Source: DATFVA01 sp963839165 (GTDB lineage Bacteria; Bacteroidota; Ignavibacteria; Ignavibacteriales; Ignavibacteriaceae). Taken from it: a DNA stretch of 64,000 bases. The position numbers were made by a program, and so were the translations under genes. Numbering within the stretch: the stretch's first letter is position 1; every line of letters starts with the position of its first letter. The stretch is taken from positions 62,001 through 126,000 of the forward strand of contig CAWIUG010000049.1 of NCBI GenBank assembly GCA_963839165.1. The letters are read 5' to 3'. Below are positions 34,112 through 41,718 of this stretch, one piece after another. The notes under the pieces are model-generated. The model had not been told where the DNA came from and made no database searches. It worked only from the letters and a program-made list of their open reading frames with translations.

Positions 34112-35000
34112 TTATAAAGGGATATTTCCGTGTTTCTTTTTCGGATTTCGATCTACTTTTGTTTTTAATAATTCAAATACCTTAACAAGCCTGATTTTGG
34201 TATCTCGGGGTAAAATAATGTCGTCCAGATAGCCACGTTCAGCTGCTTTATATGGATTTGCAAATTTGTCAATGTACTCAGCCAGTTTTTTTTCAGCCTC
34301 TGCTTCGGGATCCGCTGCTGAGGAGATCTCTTTTTTGAAGATTATTTCAACAGCTCCTTTAGGACCCATAACCGCAATTTCAGCTGATGGCCAGGCGAAG
34401 TTGAAATCACCGCGTATATGTTTTGAATTCATAACGTCGTAAGCTCCGCCATAAGCTTTCCTTGTAATAACCGTCACTTTTGGAACCGTAGCTTCACAGA
34501 AGGCATATAAAAGTTTAGCCCCGTGCCTTATGATACCGTTCCATTCCTGCTCGGTTCCTGGTAAAAATCCAGGTACATCTTCCAGAACCAAAAGAGGAAT
34601 ATTAAAAGAATCACAAAAACGAACAAAACGCGCACCTTTCACAGAACAATTTATATCAAGAACTCCGGCAAGTACTGCAGGTTGATTTGCAATAATACCT
34701 AACGACATGCCTCCCATCCTTGCAAACCCAACAATAATATTCTCTGCATAGGATGAATGAACCTCAAAAAAGTCCCCGTCATCCACCAGAAGATTTATAA
34801 CCTCCTTCATATCATAAGGTTTATTCGGATTATCAGGAATTAAATTATCGAGCTCCTTTATAGGAACCAGCTCTGAACGGTCGAATTCTTTTTCTGGAGT
34901 TCTGTCCAGGTAATTGAGAGGCAGATAACTCATCAGCTTCCGTACGTTAAGCAGAGTCTCGATCTCATTCTCATTTGTAAAGTGAGCTACTCCCGATTTT
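34112..35000 (-). CDS. Acyl-CoA carboxylase carboxyltransferase (PccB/MmdA-type), C-terminal part after a frameshift
   Basis: The second part of a carboxyltransferase, carrying the carboxyl-biotin side of the reaction. It starts in frame as SGVAHFTNENE, which should follow the THASK of the upstream part without a break. It contains VINLLVDDGDFFEV, PLLVLEDVPGFLPGTEQEWNG and ITRKAYGGAYDVMNSK, all typical of propionyl- or methylmalonyl-CoA carboxyltransferases. Joined, the protein would be about 514 residues, the family norm. The break lies at an A4 run at 35000-34997 (minus strand), where three As would keep the frame. Confidence 0.85.
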
Positions 35001-35657
35001 AGACGCATGAGTATCTGCACCGCCAAGATCTTCAAAACTAACATCTTCGTGGGTGACGGTCTTTACAACGTTGGGCCCGGTTACAAACATATAGCTTGTA
35101 TTTTTTACCATAAAAACAAAATCGGTTATTGCGGGTGAATAAACGGCTCCGCCTGCACAAGGACCAAGTACTACTGAAATCTGTGGAATTACACCTGAAG
35201 CAAGTGTATTCAGGAGAAATATATCAGCATAACCTCCCAGACTAACTACACCTTCCTGTATCCTGGCACCACCGGAATCATTTAACCCGATAACAGGAAT
35301 GCCTGCCTTCATAGCAAGCTTCATCATTTTTACTATCTTTTCAGCATGGGCTTCAGAAAGTGAGCCTCCAAAGACGGTAAAATCCTGACTAAATAAAGCT
35401 ACCGGTCTTCCGTCTATTTTTGCAGTTCCCGTTACCACACCATCACCCGGATAATGCTGTTTATCCAGACCAAAATCAGTAACGCGATGCTTTACAAAAA
35501 TATCTACTTCCTCGAAGCTGCCTTCATCTACAAGGAGTTCAATTCTTTCACGCGCAGTAAGCTTTCCTTTTTTGTGCTGGCTTTCAATACGATCTTTACC
35601 GCCGCCGAGTTTAGCCTGTTCTTTATTCTTCAGGAGGTGGTCTATTTTTTCCTGCAT
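34971..35657 (-). CDS. Acyl-CoA carboxylase carboxyltransferase (PccB/MmdA-type), N-terminal part
   Basis: First part of the same gene. It starts with a coiled-coil-like KIDHLLKNKEQAKLGGG and has KLTARERIELLVDEGSFEE, FSQDFTVFGGSLSEAHAEK and the acyl-CoA site DSGGARIQEGV, then LGPCAGGAVYSPAITDF and VKTVTHEDVSFEDLGGADTHAS. After that the frame drifts into a short unrelated tail and stops at 34971. The gene stands 57 bases downstream of the ABC ATPase-like gene. No biotin carboxylase or biotin carrier gene is near, so the partner subunits must be elsewhere. The exact acyl-CoA (propionyl, methylmalonyl) is not determined. Confidence 0.85.
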   Translation of the reverse strand: MQEKIDHLLKNKEQAKLGGGKDRIESQHKKGKLTARERIELLVDEGSFEEVDIFVKHRVTDFGLDKQHYPGDGVVTGTAKIDGRPVALFSQDFTVFGGSLSEAHAEKIVKMMKLAMKAGIPVIGLNDSGGARIQEGVVSLGGYADIFLLNTLASGVIPQISVVLGPCAGGAVYSPAITDFVFMVKNTSYMFVTGPNVVKTVTHEDVSFEDLGGADTHASKIGSSSLYK

Positions 35658-35713
35658 TTAACTCCGCAAATATTTTTATACAAAAAATAAGTTTAATGAA
35701 CCCTAAGCAATAA

Positions 35714-36511
35714 TTAAATGGAAAAATTTATAATTCCCGGCTGATTTTCTCTATTGAACGCATCTTCTATATTCCTTCGGTATTCAGTAAATTTCCCGCT
35801 CTTATAATCAAAAATAAACTCATCGGGAACGTGGATTTCATTATATATTTTTGCCGGATCCTTACTCATCATTAGTACTCTTCCAGATAATCTTATGGCT
35901 TCGGAAACGTTTGTGGTTGCAATCAGAAAATATGTACCGATCTCTCTGGAGATTTCATAAACCAACTTATAAATCTCCTCCCTAGTGGTGTGATCCATCT
36001 TTTTGAAACAATCATCAAGTAAAAGAACAACGGGATTGAACAGCAGTGCTCTGGCCAGGCTTATTCGGAATCGAAAACCAAAGCTGTCGTTATGGGGGTA
36101 ATGATTTTCATAACCGGAAAGACCAACAAGACTAATTAAATCATTTATTTCATAACGTCTATCATTTTTTCTACAAGTTTCGAGCCTGCATGCTAACTCT
36201 ATATTTTTCATAACATTCAGCCAGGGTAATGAGGCTGATTTCTCGGGAATTAAAACTATTTTACCTTCCGGTTGTAAATATTTCCCGCCGTTAAGAATGA
36301 CTTCTCCTGAGTCAGGTTTCTCAATTCCTGCTATCAGTCTTAGAAGCGTACTCTTTCCTCCTCCAAATGACGCAAGAATTGACGTAATTTTTGGTGCATT
36401 CGCAGGAATACTTAACGAAATGTCCTTAATAACCTTTTTCTTTGTACCATACACATCAGAAAATATTTTCGTAACAGATCTCAATTCGAGAATATTTAAA
36501 TTCTGGCTCAT
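35714..36511 (-). CDS. ABC ATPase-like protein (NitT/TauT type) with degenerate catalytic motifs
   Basis: A 265-residue protein with the overall fold and length of TauB/SsuB/NrtD ATPases. Key motifs are altered. The Walker A starts with Ala instead of Gly (ASFGGGKST, 47-55). The Q-loop glutamine is missing (IPEKSASLPW, about 88-97). The LSGG signature is replaced by DSFG (142-145). The Walker B ends DD rather than DE (LLLDDCF, Glu to Asp at 167). The H-loop His is absent (ATTNVSEA, around 200). The Lys and Ser of Walker A and both aspartates are kept. It overlaps the upstream permease by 4 bases. Nucleotide binding may remain while hydrolysis is weak or lost. No binding protein is next to it. 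Confidence 0.8.
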   Translation of the reverse strand: MSQNLNILELRSVTKIFSDVYGTKKKVIKDISLSIPANAPKITSILASFGGGKSTLLRLIAGIEKPDSGEVILNGGKYLQPEGKIVLIPEKSASLPWLNVMKNIELACRLETCRKNDRRYEINDLISLVGLSGYENHYPHNDSFGFRFRISLARALLFNPVVLLLDDCFKKMDHTTREEIYKLVYEISREIGTYFLIATTNVSEAIRLSGRVLMMSKDPAKIYNEIHVPDEFIFDYKSGKFTEYRRNIEDAFNRENQPGIINFSI

Positions 36512-37272
36512 TCTGCACTCCAGAATATGAACTTATCTTCTAATGCCCTGATTAATGCATATCCTGCAGCAGAAGCCAATGATATTATTATCGTGAGCAG
36601 AAAAAGAGCAGAAAGATCATGGTATAGCAGCGTTTGTCTAAGCAGAGCTCCCAAACCGTAAAAATTCATAATAAATTCAAATACCAGGATTAGTCCCCAG
36701 AGATTAAGATGGAAGCCAGGAAGTTTACTGAATATACCAGGCAGCACTTCAAACCATACTATTTGTTTGCTTATAAATCCGTCATCCGCTCCAAACGACC
36801 GGAAAGTATTTCTATAATCCTTATTTAGATTATTGATATTATCCCCAGCCGTTATCATCCACCAGCTTGTAGAAATTATGAAGGAAAACAAGTACTCGGG
36901 ATAAAAAGAATGAGGAAACCAGAAAACCAAAAAGATCCCGGCAGGAACAGCAGGTATAATATTCGCCAGCGCAGAGATGGATTTTGTCTTCAGATGTATC
37001 GATCCTGATTTAGCAAAAATCCACTGCCGAAAAAGGAATAAGAAGAAATAAGCCAGCAAGAGAGGGAGATAAACCGCCGAAACTGTAGTGAAGAAGTTGG
37101 AGAGAAGATGATAGTCTTCAAACAAAGCTGGAATAGCTAAAAGTACAATGCCCGGTTTAGGAAGAAAGCTGTTCTCGGGCAAAATGAATTCAAATAAGAT
37201 TATCCAGAGGATAAATACAATCAACAAGATGTAAAAGAGGGGTTTCTTCAGAAGACTGGTTCTGCTCACCAT
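36508..37272 (-). CDS. ABC transporter permease, SsuC/TauC type
   Basis: A 254-residue inner-membrane permease with about six helices. The cytoplasmic coupling loop is recognisable as TFRSFGADDGFISKQIVWFEVLPG (EAA-like, with G and LP at the expected places). The family imports nitrate, taurine, sulfonates, bicarbonate, or thiamine precursors. It overlaps the ATPase-like gene by 4 bases, so the pair is coupled. A substrate-binding protein is missing from the neighbourhood. Together with the degenerate ATPase this suggests an unusual or altered transporter. Confidence 0.78.
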   Translation of the reverse strand: MVSRTSLLKKPLFYILLIVFILWIILFEFILPENSFLPKPGIVLLAIPALFEDYHLLSNFFTTVSAVYLPLLLAYFFLFLFRQWIFAKSGSIHLKTKSISALANIIPAVPAGIFLVFWFPHSFYPEYLFSFIISTSWWMITAGDNINNLNKDYRNTFRSFGADDGFISKQIVWFEVLPGIFSKLPGFHLNLWGLILVFEFIMNFYGLGALLRQTLLYHDLSALFLLTIIISLASAAGYALIRALEDKFIFWSAE

Positions 37273-37396
37273 AAATGATAATTTTGTTATTATTTCTGAA
37301 ATAAAAAAATAAAGAAATGTTGAGTTAAAGGAAAGCGGATGACAAGAGCATTCGGGTGCGATTTCCTTCCTGAAAATTCCAGTTTAGTGATCCTGT

Positions 37397-38032
37397 TCAA
37401 AAGACTTTCTTTAACGCTGTAATATCTCCGTGGGTAATAAATTCCAGATTTTTAGTAATCTTGTCTGCTGGCCAGTCCCACCAGGCTAATGCCAGAAGAC
37501 GCTTTATGGTATTGTCATCGAACCTTGTTTTTATCAATCGGGCAGGATTTCCGCCATGAATCTCATAAGGCCCTATATCTTTCGTTACAACAGCTTTAGC
37601 CGCTATAATTGCCCCGTCGCCAATTTTCACCCCGGGCATTATGCAACTATCATAACCTAACCATACATCGTTCCCGATTACTGTATCACCTTTATATGGA
37701 AGTTCTCCTGGTTTCGGCGCAGCGTCTTCCCAGCCATTACCAAAAATATAAAATGGATAAGATGAAAATCCACTTAGCAGATGATTGGCTCCATTCATTA
37801 TAAATTTCACATCTTTTGCGATAGCACAAAACTTTCCTATCACAAGCTTGTCACCTATAAAAGGGAAATGATAGAGAACATTCTTGTTTTCAAAGTTTTC
37901 AGAACCAGCCGGATCATCATAATAGGTGTAATCACCCACTATAATACTTGGATTTTTTATTGTATTCTTAATATAGCAGATTTGCGGGAAACCCTTCATT
38001 GGGTGAGATTCATCCGGCATTGGACCAAACAT
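37397..38032 (-). CDS. Vat/CatB-family (xenobiotic) hexapeptide acetyltransferase
   Basis: A 211-residue left-handed beta-helix acetyltransferase. It is very close in plan to streptogramin A acetyltransferases (Vat) and CatB: it has YTYYDDPAG, LYHFPFIGDKLVIGKFC, the catalytic-His motif IMNGANH (His84), SYPFYIFGNGWE, GDTVIGNDVWLG with hexapeptide repeats, VKIGDGAIIAAKAVVTKDI, and GGNPARLIKTRF. Homology to Vat enzymes suggests acetyl-CoA-dependent inactivation of streptogramin-like molecules, but many environmental relatives act on unknown substrates. It is 28 bases downstream of the DinB-like gene on the same strand. Confidence 0.85.
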   Translation of the reverse strand: MFGPMPDESHPMKGFPQICYIKNTIKNPSIIVGDYTYYDDPAGSENFENKNVLYHFPFIGDKLVIGKFCAIAKDVKFIMNGANHLLSGFSSYPFYIFGNGWEDAAPKPGELPYKGDTVIGNDVWLGYDSCIMPGVKIGDGAIIAAKAVVTKDIGPYEIHGGNPARLIKTRFDDNTIKRLLALAWWDWPADKITKNLEFITHGDITALKKVF

Positions 38033-38060
38033 ATTCCCTCCTTCAGATAATTTATTATTC

Positions 38061-38543
38061 CTAATTACTTTGATCCTGAATCAGGTGCTTTAGCTGAAAT
38101 TCATGTCGTATCGGATGCATTACTGCATGTTCAAGCATGGCGTCAAGACAATAGTCGACTCCCCACCTGGAAGTATACACCGGTTTGTGGAAACTTTCCT
38201 CTTCGGTTTCAGCCAGTGGTATTTTCCATTTATCCAGTAAATGAGATAGATAGTTATCGCACTTTGCCTCAACCTCTTCCGGTTCAGGAGGATTTTCGAT
38301 TCCGGGGTCCGGTAGTCCCAGTTTCTCGCAGCACCATACCATATAGTTGCGGGCTGATCTTAAGAAATGAAAGAGCAAGGTATCAAGCGATTTATAATAT
38401 TCATCATCGGTCGCTGGAAGCTTAATATTTAAACGTTTTGCTTCTTTCCATGTCTTGACACAAGATCTGAGATGTTTATCGTGCAATAAGACAAGCGACC
38501 GGGCGCCATTATATTTGTATGGCTTTATTCCTTCCACTTTCAT
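38061..38543 (-). CDS. DinB-like four-helix metal-binding protein
   Basis: A 160-residue protein with the DinB/YfiT-like four-helix plan. The metal-ligand pattern fits: LFHFLRSARNYMVWCCEKLG has a His early in the chain, and the C-terminal helix LEHAVMHPIRHEFQLKHL supplies more His residues. DinB-fold proteins are thiol transferases, hydrolases or unknown; their genes are often stress-linked. It sits 8 bases downstream of the pentapeptide gene and 28 upstream of the acetyltransferase, so a three-gene unit is likely. Specific function not known. Confidence 0.7.
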   Translation of the reverse strand: MKVEGIKPYKYNGARSLVLLHDKHLRSCVKTWKEAKRLNIKLPATDDEYYKSLDTLLFHFLRSARNYMVWCCEKLGLPDPGIENPPEPEEVEAKCDNYLSHLLDKWKIPLAETEEESFHKPVYTSRWGVDYCLDAMLEHAVMHPIRHEFQLKHLIQDQSN

Positions 38544-38551
38544 TTAATTCC

Positions 38552-39127
38552 TTAGTTTGTTATTTCAATTTCATACTTATCAAGTAGTCCTCTTATTCCT
38601 CCGGTAGAAAATTTTGCTCTTTGTATCCTGTTATTTTCCGGGTCAATCGAATAATTGAATGAGGTTCGGAAGTCGACTTTTACGAGGATCGTTCTGTCAA
38701 ACACAGCACCCTGAAGATCGCATCTATCGAAAATTGATTCGGAAAGATCGCATGCAGTGAAGTCTGATTCAATAAGTTGGCAATCTGTGAAAGTTGTTTT
38801 TTTTATCCTGGTTTTGTAGAAAGTTGAATGATCGAGACTGCAGTTCTCAAAATTAAAAGAAAGAGCGAAATCATTACAGGTATCAAAGCGTATCCCGGTC
38901 ATTTTACAGTTTTTGAAGCTGACTTTGTTCATTACAGTAAGGTCGGTGTTGGCTGTGCTAAGGTTGCATTCTTCAAAAGTACATTCAATAAATTTTATAT
39001 TGCTGAGATCGGATTTTGAGAAATCACACTTTATAAACCTGCAGTTTTCATATTCACTTCCACCGGGACGATCATTCCTGAAAAGAGCTTTTTCAATAAT
39101 TTTATTTTCAACGTATTCTTTTTCCAT
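38552..39127 (-). CDS. Pentapeptide-repeat protein (Qnr/McbG-like)
   Basis: A 191-residue protein made mostly of pentapeptide repeats with central Phe or Leu, for example CRFIKCDFSKSDLSNIKF, CTFEECNLSTANTDL, NFENCSLDHSTF and CDLSESIFDRCDLQGAVF. This gives a right-handed quadrilateral beta-helix of about a dozen coils with a short C-terminal tail. Its length and the C-terminal capping region resemble Qnr and MfpA proteins that mimic DNA and protect gyrase, but the family is very broad and most members are uncharacterised. It is the first gene of the small cluster leading to the acetyltransferase. Confidence 0.85.
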   Translation of the reverse strand: MEKEYVENKIIEKALFRNDRPGGSEYENCRFIKCDFSKSDLSNIKFIECTFEECNLSTANTDLTVMNKVSFKNCKMTGIRFDTCNDFALSFNFENCSLDHSTFYKTRIKKTTFTDCQLIESDFTACDLSESIFDRCDLQGAVFDRTILVKVDFRTSFNYSIDPENNRIQRAKFSTGGIRGLLDKYEIEITN

Positions 39128-39223
39128 TGATTGAGTTATAATATTAAATAAATGAATAAATAAATCTAATGAGGAAATATTTCATAAAACAGAGGGACTC
39201 AAGAATGATGATTCTAATATTTT

Positions 39224-39616
39224 TTAATGTTCAATGTTCTGCCTAAGTGAATCGAAGCGGACAGCAGGGTGATTCTCCCAGATAAGTACAGGTTCGCCTT
39301 TTTCATTCATAAATACTTTTAATTCATCCGGATTCAGACTTCTTCCGTCAGAATGATAAATTTCACAATACCTGCAGGAGCTCAGAGGATTATCAATCCA
39401 GTAGACATTCATGCTGTCAATTTCATACATGAAAATTCTGGCCACACCAAAATGTATCTCATCAATGGACATCTCTTTAATTTTATCTGTAAGCCAACCC
39501 GGGAGTTCACTCTCTTTAATGGCTGTTGAAGAAGAATCTACAGACTGACAAACAACATACCCTGTAAACAAAAGGAATGTTAGAATAATGCCGGATATTC
39601 TTTTTATAGTGATCAA
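39224..39616 (-). CDS. Small exported protein of unknown function with a CxxC motif
   Basis: A protein of about 130 residues. The TTG at 39616 is taken as the start because AGGAG lies 5 bases upstream and it places a signal peptide (ISGIILTFLLFTGYVVC) directly at the N-terminus; an upstream ATG at 39652 would add an unlikely leader. The mature part carries LSSCRYCEIYHSDG, a CxxC motif, but no known domain. I do not recognise it. It lies between the pentapeptide gene (96 bases downstream) and the divergent lipoprotein gene at 39860. Confidence 0.6.
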   Translation of the reverse strand: MITIKRISGIILTFLLFTGYVVCQSVDSSSTAIKESELPGWLTDKIKEMSIDEIHFGVARIFMYEIDSMNVYWIDNPLSSCRYCEIYHSDGRSLNPDELKVFMNEKGEPVLIWENHPAVRFDSLRQNIEH

Positions 39617-39795
39617 ACTGTCTCCTGTATTAACTTTATTGTTAGCACACAACTATAGTTATTCCTACATAATTAATGTTTATAAATTCTTTCTTTGAGA
39701 AGAATGAATTTTGTTATGTGTCATTTCAGGAATATTTTTTATCAAAAGTATGAATTTTTAATCATTTTTCAAATCCTGAGAGTTGGTCCATAAAT

Positions 39796-39804
39796 TGTTA
39801 TACT
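39796..39804 (+). promoter_or_regulatory. Candidate extended -10 promoter of the thioester-domain lipoprotein
   Basis: TGTTATACT (39796-39804), an extended -10 box (TGn plus TATACT), lies about 55 bases before the ATG at 39860. No good -35 element was found at 17 bases. This is a pattern match. Confidence 0.35.
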
Positions 39805-39859
39805 TTCCCGTCGAGCAAAAACAACATTTACTATTTTTTAAACAATTTGAGGGTATACT

Positions 39860-41011
39860 ATGAGTAGACTATCCATTCTATTCTCTTTCCTTGTTATTTC
39901 CAGCTTTATATTAATGAGCTGTCAGAGTTCAGATGTAACTTCGCCGGTTGAGAAGCTGGATAAACCAGGGACAATTGTGTGGGGAACAAATCCAGTTGCA
40001 GTAAATGGTACTGCCGGAGCTTCAACTGATATTGACCTGGTGGCGGGACAAAATATGGTAGTAGGTCATGTTACTGTCGTACAGTCAGGAGATAACCTGG
40101 AAATAACCTATTACACAGACGGTGACTGGTCAATTACCGAAACTCACCTGATGGTTGTGGCAACTCCACAGGATTTTATAATTAATAATGGCGGCAATCC
40201 CAAGGTTGGACAATTTCCATATGGAACTACAGGACTCGACGGTAATCAAGCAGGACCTTACGAAGTACCGATACCGTCCGGACTTACAAATAATATGGTA
40301 TATATAGGTGCCCATGCTGTCGTAAAAGGCAATTGTGAGGGCACCTCAACATCTGATTTCGTTTGTGGTACGTATCCCGATCAAGCTACGTTAACACCCG
40401 ATTGGAATCCTGAAAACCAGATGTATACTGTAAAGTTTAAATACAACTTTACACCTGATTCTTCCTATGGATTCTGCCTTGATAATACCAGGTCTATAAG
40501 CGACCTTAACCCAAGAACTGTACATTTTTTATGCAGTTATGATGACATGCCATCCTGTACTACATTTATAGAAAAACCGGAAAACCTTGACCTAGTAAAC
40601 TGGATTATTAATAACAGGCAGTCAGGATGGGATAAAAAAACCGTCCAGGCAGCTATCTGGGAACTAATAAATCCGTCAGGTACTCTTGATAACTGGTATG
40701 ATTCGACCGGCGAGAGGTATTACGATCATAATGAGATCCTCAGAGAACAGATAGTTACGATGGCCGAACAGAATGGGGAAGGTTTCGTCCCAGATTGTGG
40801 GGGTAGTGTCTTTGTAATCGTTTACGGGCCTGGAGATATATGCTCTCCTATCAGACAGGTTCTTGGTATGATAGCTCCTGTCGATTGTGTACCCACGAAC
40901 TGTAGTTCCGAAACAGCCTGGGCGTTCAATTACCCGGTTGATGAAACAAGCACAGGTTTTCCTGGAGCAAACTGGTTCAGATATTTCGGATACGAAGTTG
41001 CAAGTAATTAA
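39860..41011 (+). CDS. Lipoprotein with a probable thioester (TED-like) domain
   Basis: A 383-residue lipoprotein with lipobox ILMSC (Cys21). The N-terminal part has an extracellular beta region (VVGHVTVVQSGDNLEITYYT, DGDWSITETHLMV). The middle region matches the thioester-domain pattern of surface adhesins: FCLD with Cys206, and TVQAAIW with Gln263, whose side chains can form an internal thioester. The helix VNWIINNRQSGWDKKTVQAAIW also fits that fold. Eight further cysteines could form disulfides. The C-terminus ends with ETAWAFNYPV and FPGANWFRYFGY. Homologues in Gram-positives bind host surfaces covalently. The gene is isolated, with a terminator at 41032. Confidence 0.7.
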   Translation: MSRLSILFSFLVISSFILMSCQSSDVTSPVEKLDKPGTIVWGTNPVAVNGTAGASTDIDLVAGQNMVVGHVTVVQSGDNLEITYYTDGDWSITETHLMVVATPQDFIINNGGNPKVGQFPYGTTGLDGNQAGPYEVPIPSGLTNNMVYIGAHAVVKGNCEGTSTSDFVCGTYPDQATLTPDWNPENQMYTVKFKYNFTPDSSYGFCLDNTRSISDLNPRTVHFLCSYDDMPSCTTFIEKPENLDLVNWIINNRQSGWDKKTVQAAIWELINPSGTLDNWYDSTGERYYDHNEILREQIVTMAEQNGEGFVPDCGGSVFVIVYGPGDICSPIRQVLGMIAPVDCVPTNCSSETAWAFNYPVDETSTGFPGANWFRYFGYEVASN

Positions 41012-41031
41012 TTAGCAGGATATATTATTTA

Positions 41032-41057
41032 GGGATGTCATTTGGCATCCCTTTTTT
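41032..41057 (+). terminator. Rho-independent terminator after the lipoprotein gene
   Basis: GGGATG (41032-41037) pairs with CATCCC (41046-41051), with an 8-base loop, followed by TTTTTT (41052-41057). It sits 21 bases after the stop codon, ahead of the convergent hydrolase gene. Confidence 0.8.
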
Positions 41058-41073
41058 AATTTCAAAATAAAAG

Positions 41074-41718
41074 TTATTCATTGAGAAAAGGATTCATAGT
41101 TTTTTCTCTTCCAATTGTACTCTCCTCACCATGACCGGGATAAATTACAACATCATCATCAAGTGAAAGAAGCTTGCTGGTAATGGAATCGATAAGTGTA
41201 TGGTAATCGCCTCCCCAAAGGTCGGTTCTTCCTATACTATCCTTAAAAAGAACATCTCCAACGACGCAGAAGTTTTCATTCGGAAAATAGAGGCAGAATT
41301 CTCCAGGTGTATGCCCGGGTGTGAATAAAAGTTTCATGTCTGATTCACCCAGAGATAAGCTTAACTTTTCCGAAAGAAAATTATCAGGTGAAGGAGGTTC
41401 ATTGAACTGTACATTATACATATCAGCCTGGCTTCCTGCATTTTTAAGAAGTATCAGGTCATCTTCAGGGATCAGATACTCAGGATTATATTTCTTTTTC
41501 ACAAATCTGCATCCCCAGATATGATCAAGGTGACAATGTGTATTAATAAGATATTTCGGTATAAGATTATTATTGCGGATGAACTCAGAAAGTTCATTTT
41601 CCTCAACTTCATCGGAACATCCCGGGTCGATCACCGCACATTCTTTTGTATGATCATCCCACACAATAAATGTATTTTCATTAAAAGGATTAAATATAAA
41701 CTTTTTAATTTTTACCAT
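41074..41718 (-). CDS. MBL-fold metallo-hydrolase, glyoxalase II-like
   Basis: A 214-residue metallo-beta-lactamase-fold hydrolase. It has the zinc motif THCHLDHIWGC, a further His in FTPGHTPGEFCLY, the bridging Asp in VVGDVLFKDSIGR and the last His in YPGHGEES. These match the YcbL/GloB-like group that hydrolyses thioesters such as S-lactoylglutathione analogues. It is shorter than GloB (about 250 residues) and lacks its C-terminal glutathione-binding domain, so its natural thiol is unknown. Its ATG overlaps the aroC stop by one base (TAATG). Confidence 0.88.
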   Translation of the reverse strand: MVKIKKFIFNPFNENTFIVWDDHTKECAVIDPGCSDEVEENELSEFIRNNNLIPKYLINTHCHLDHIWGCRFVKKKYNPEYLIPEDDLILLKNAGSQADMYNVQFNEPPSPDNFLSEKLSLSLGESDMKLLFTPGHTPGEFCLYFPNENFCVVGDVLFKDSIGRTDLWGGDYHTLIDSITSKLLSLDDDVVIYPGHGEESTIGREKTMNPFLNE

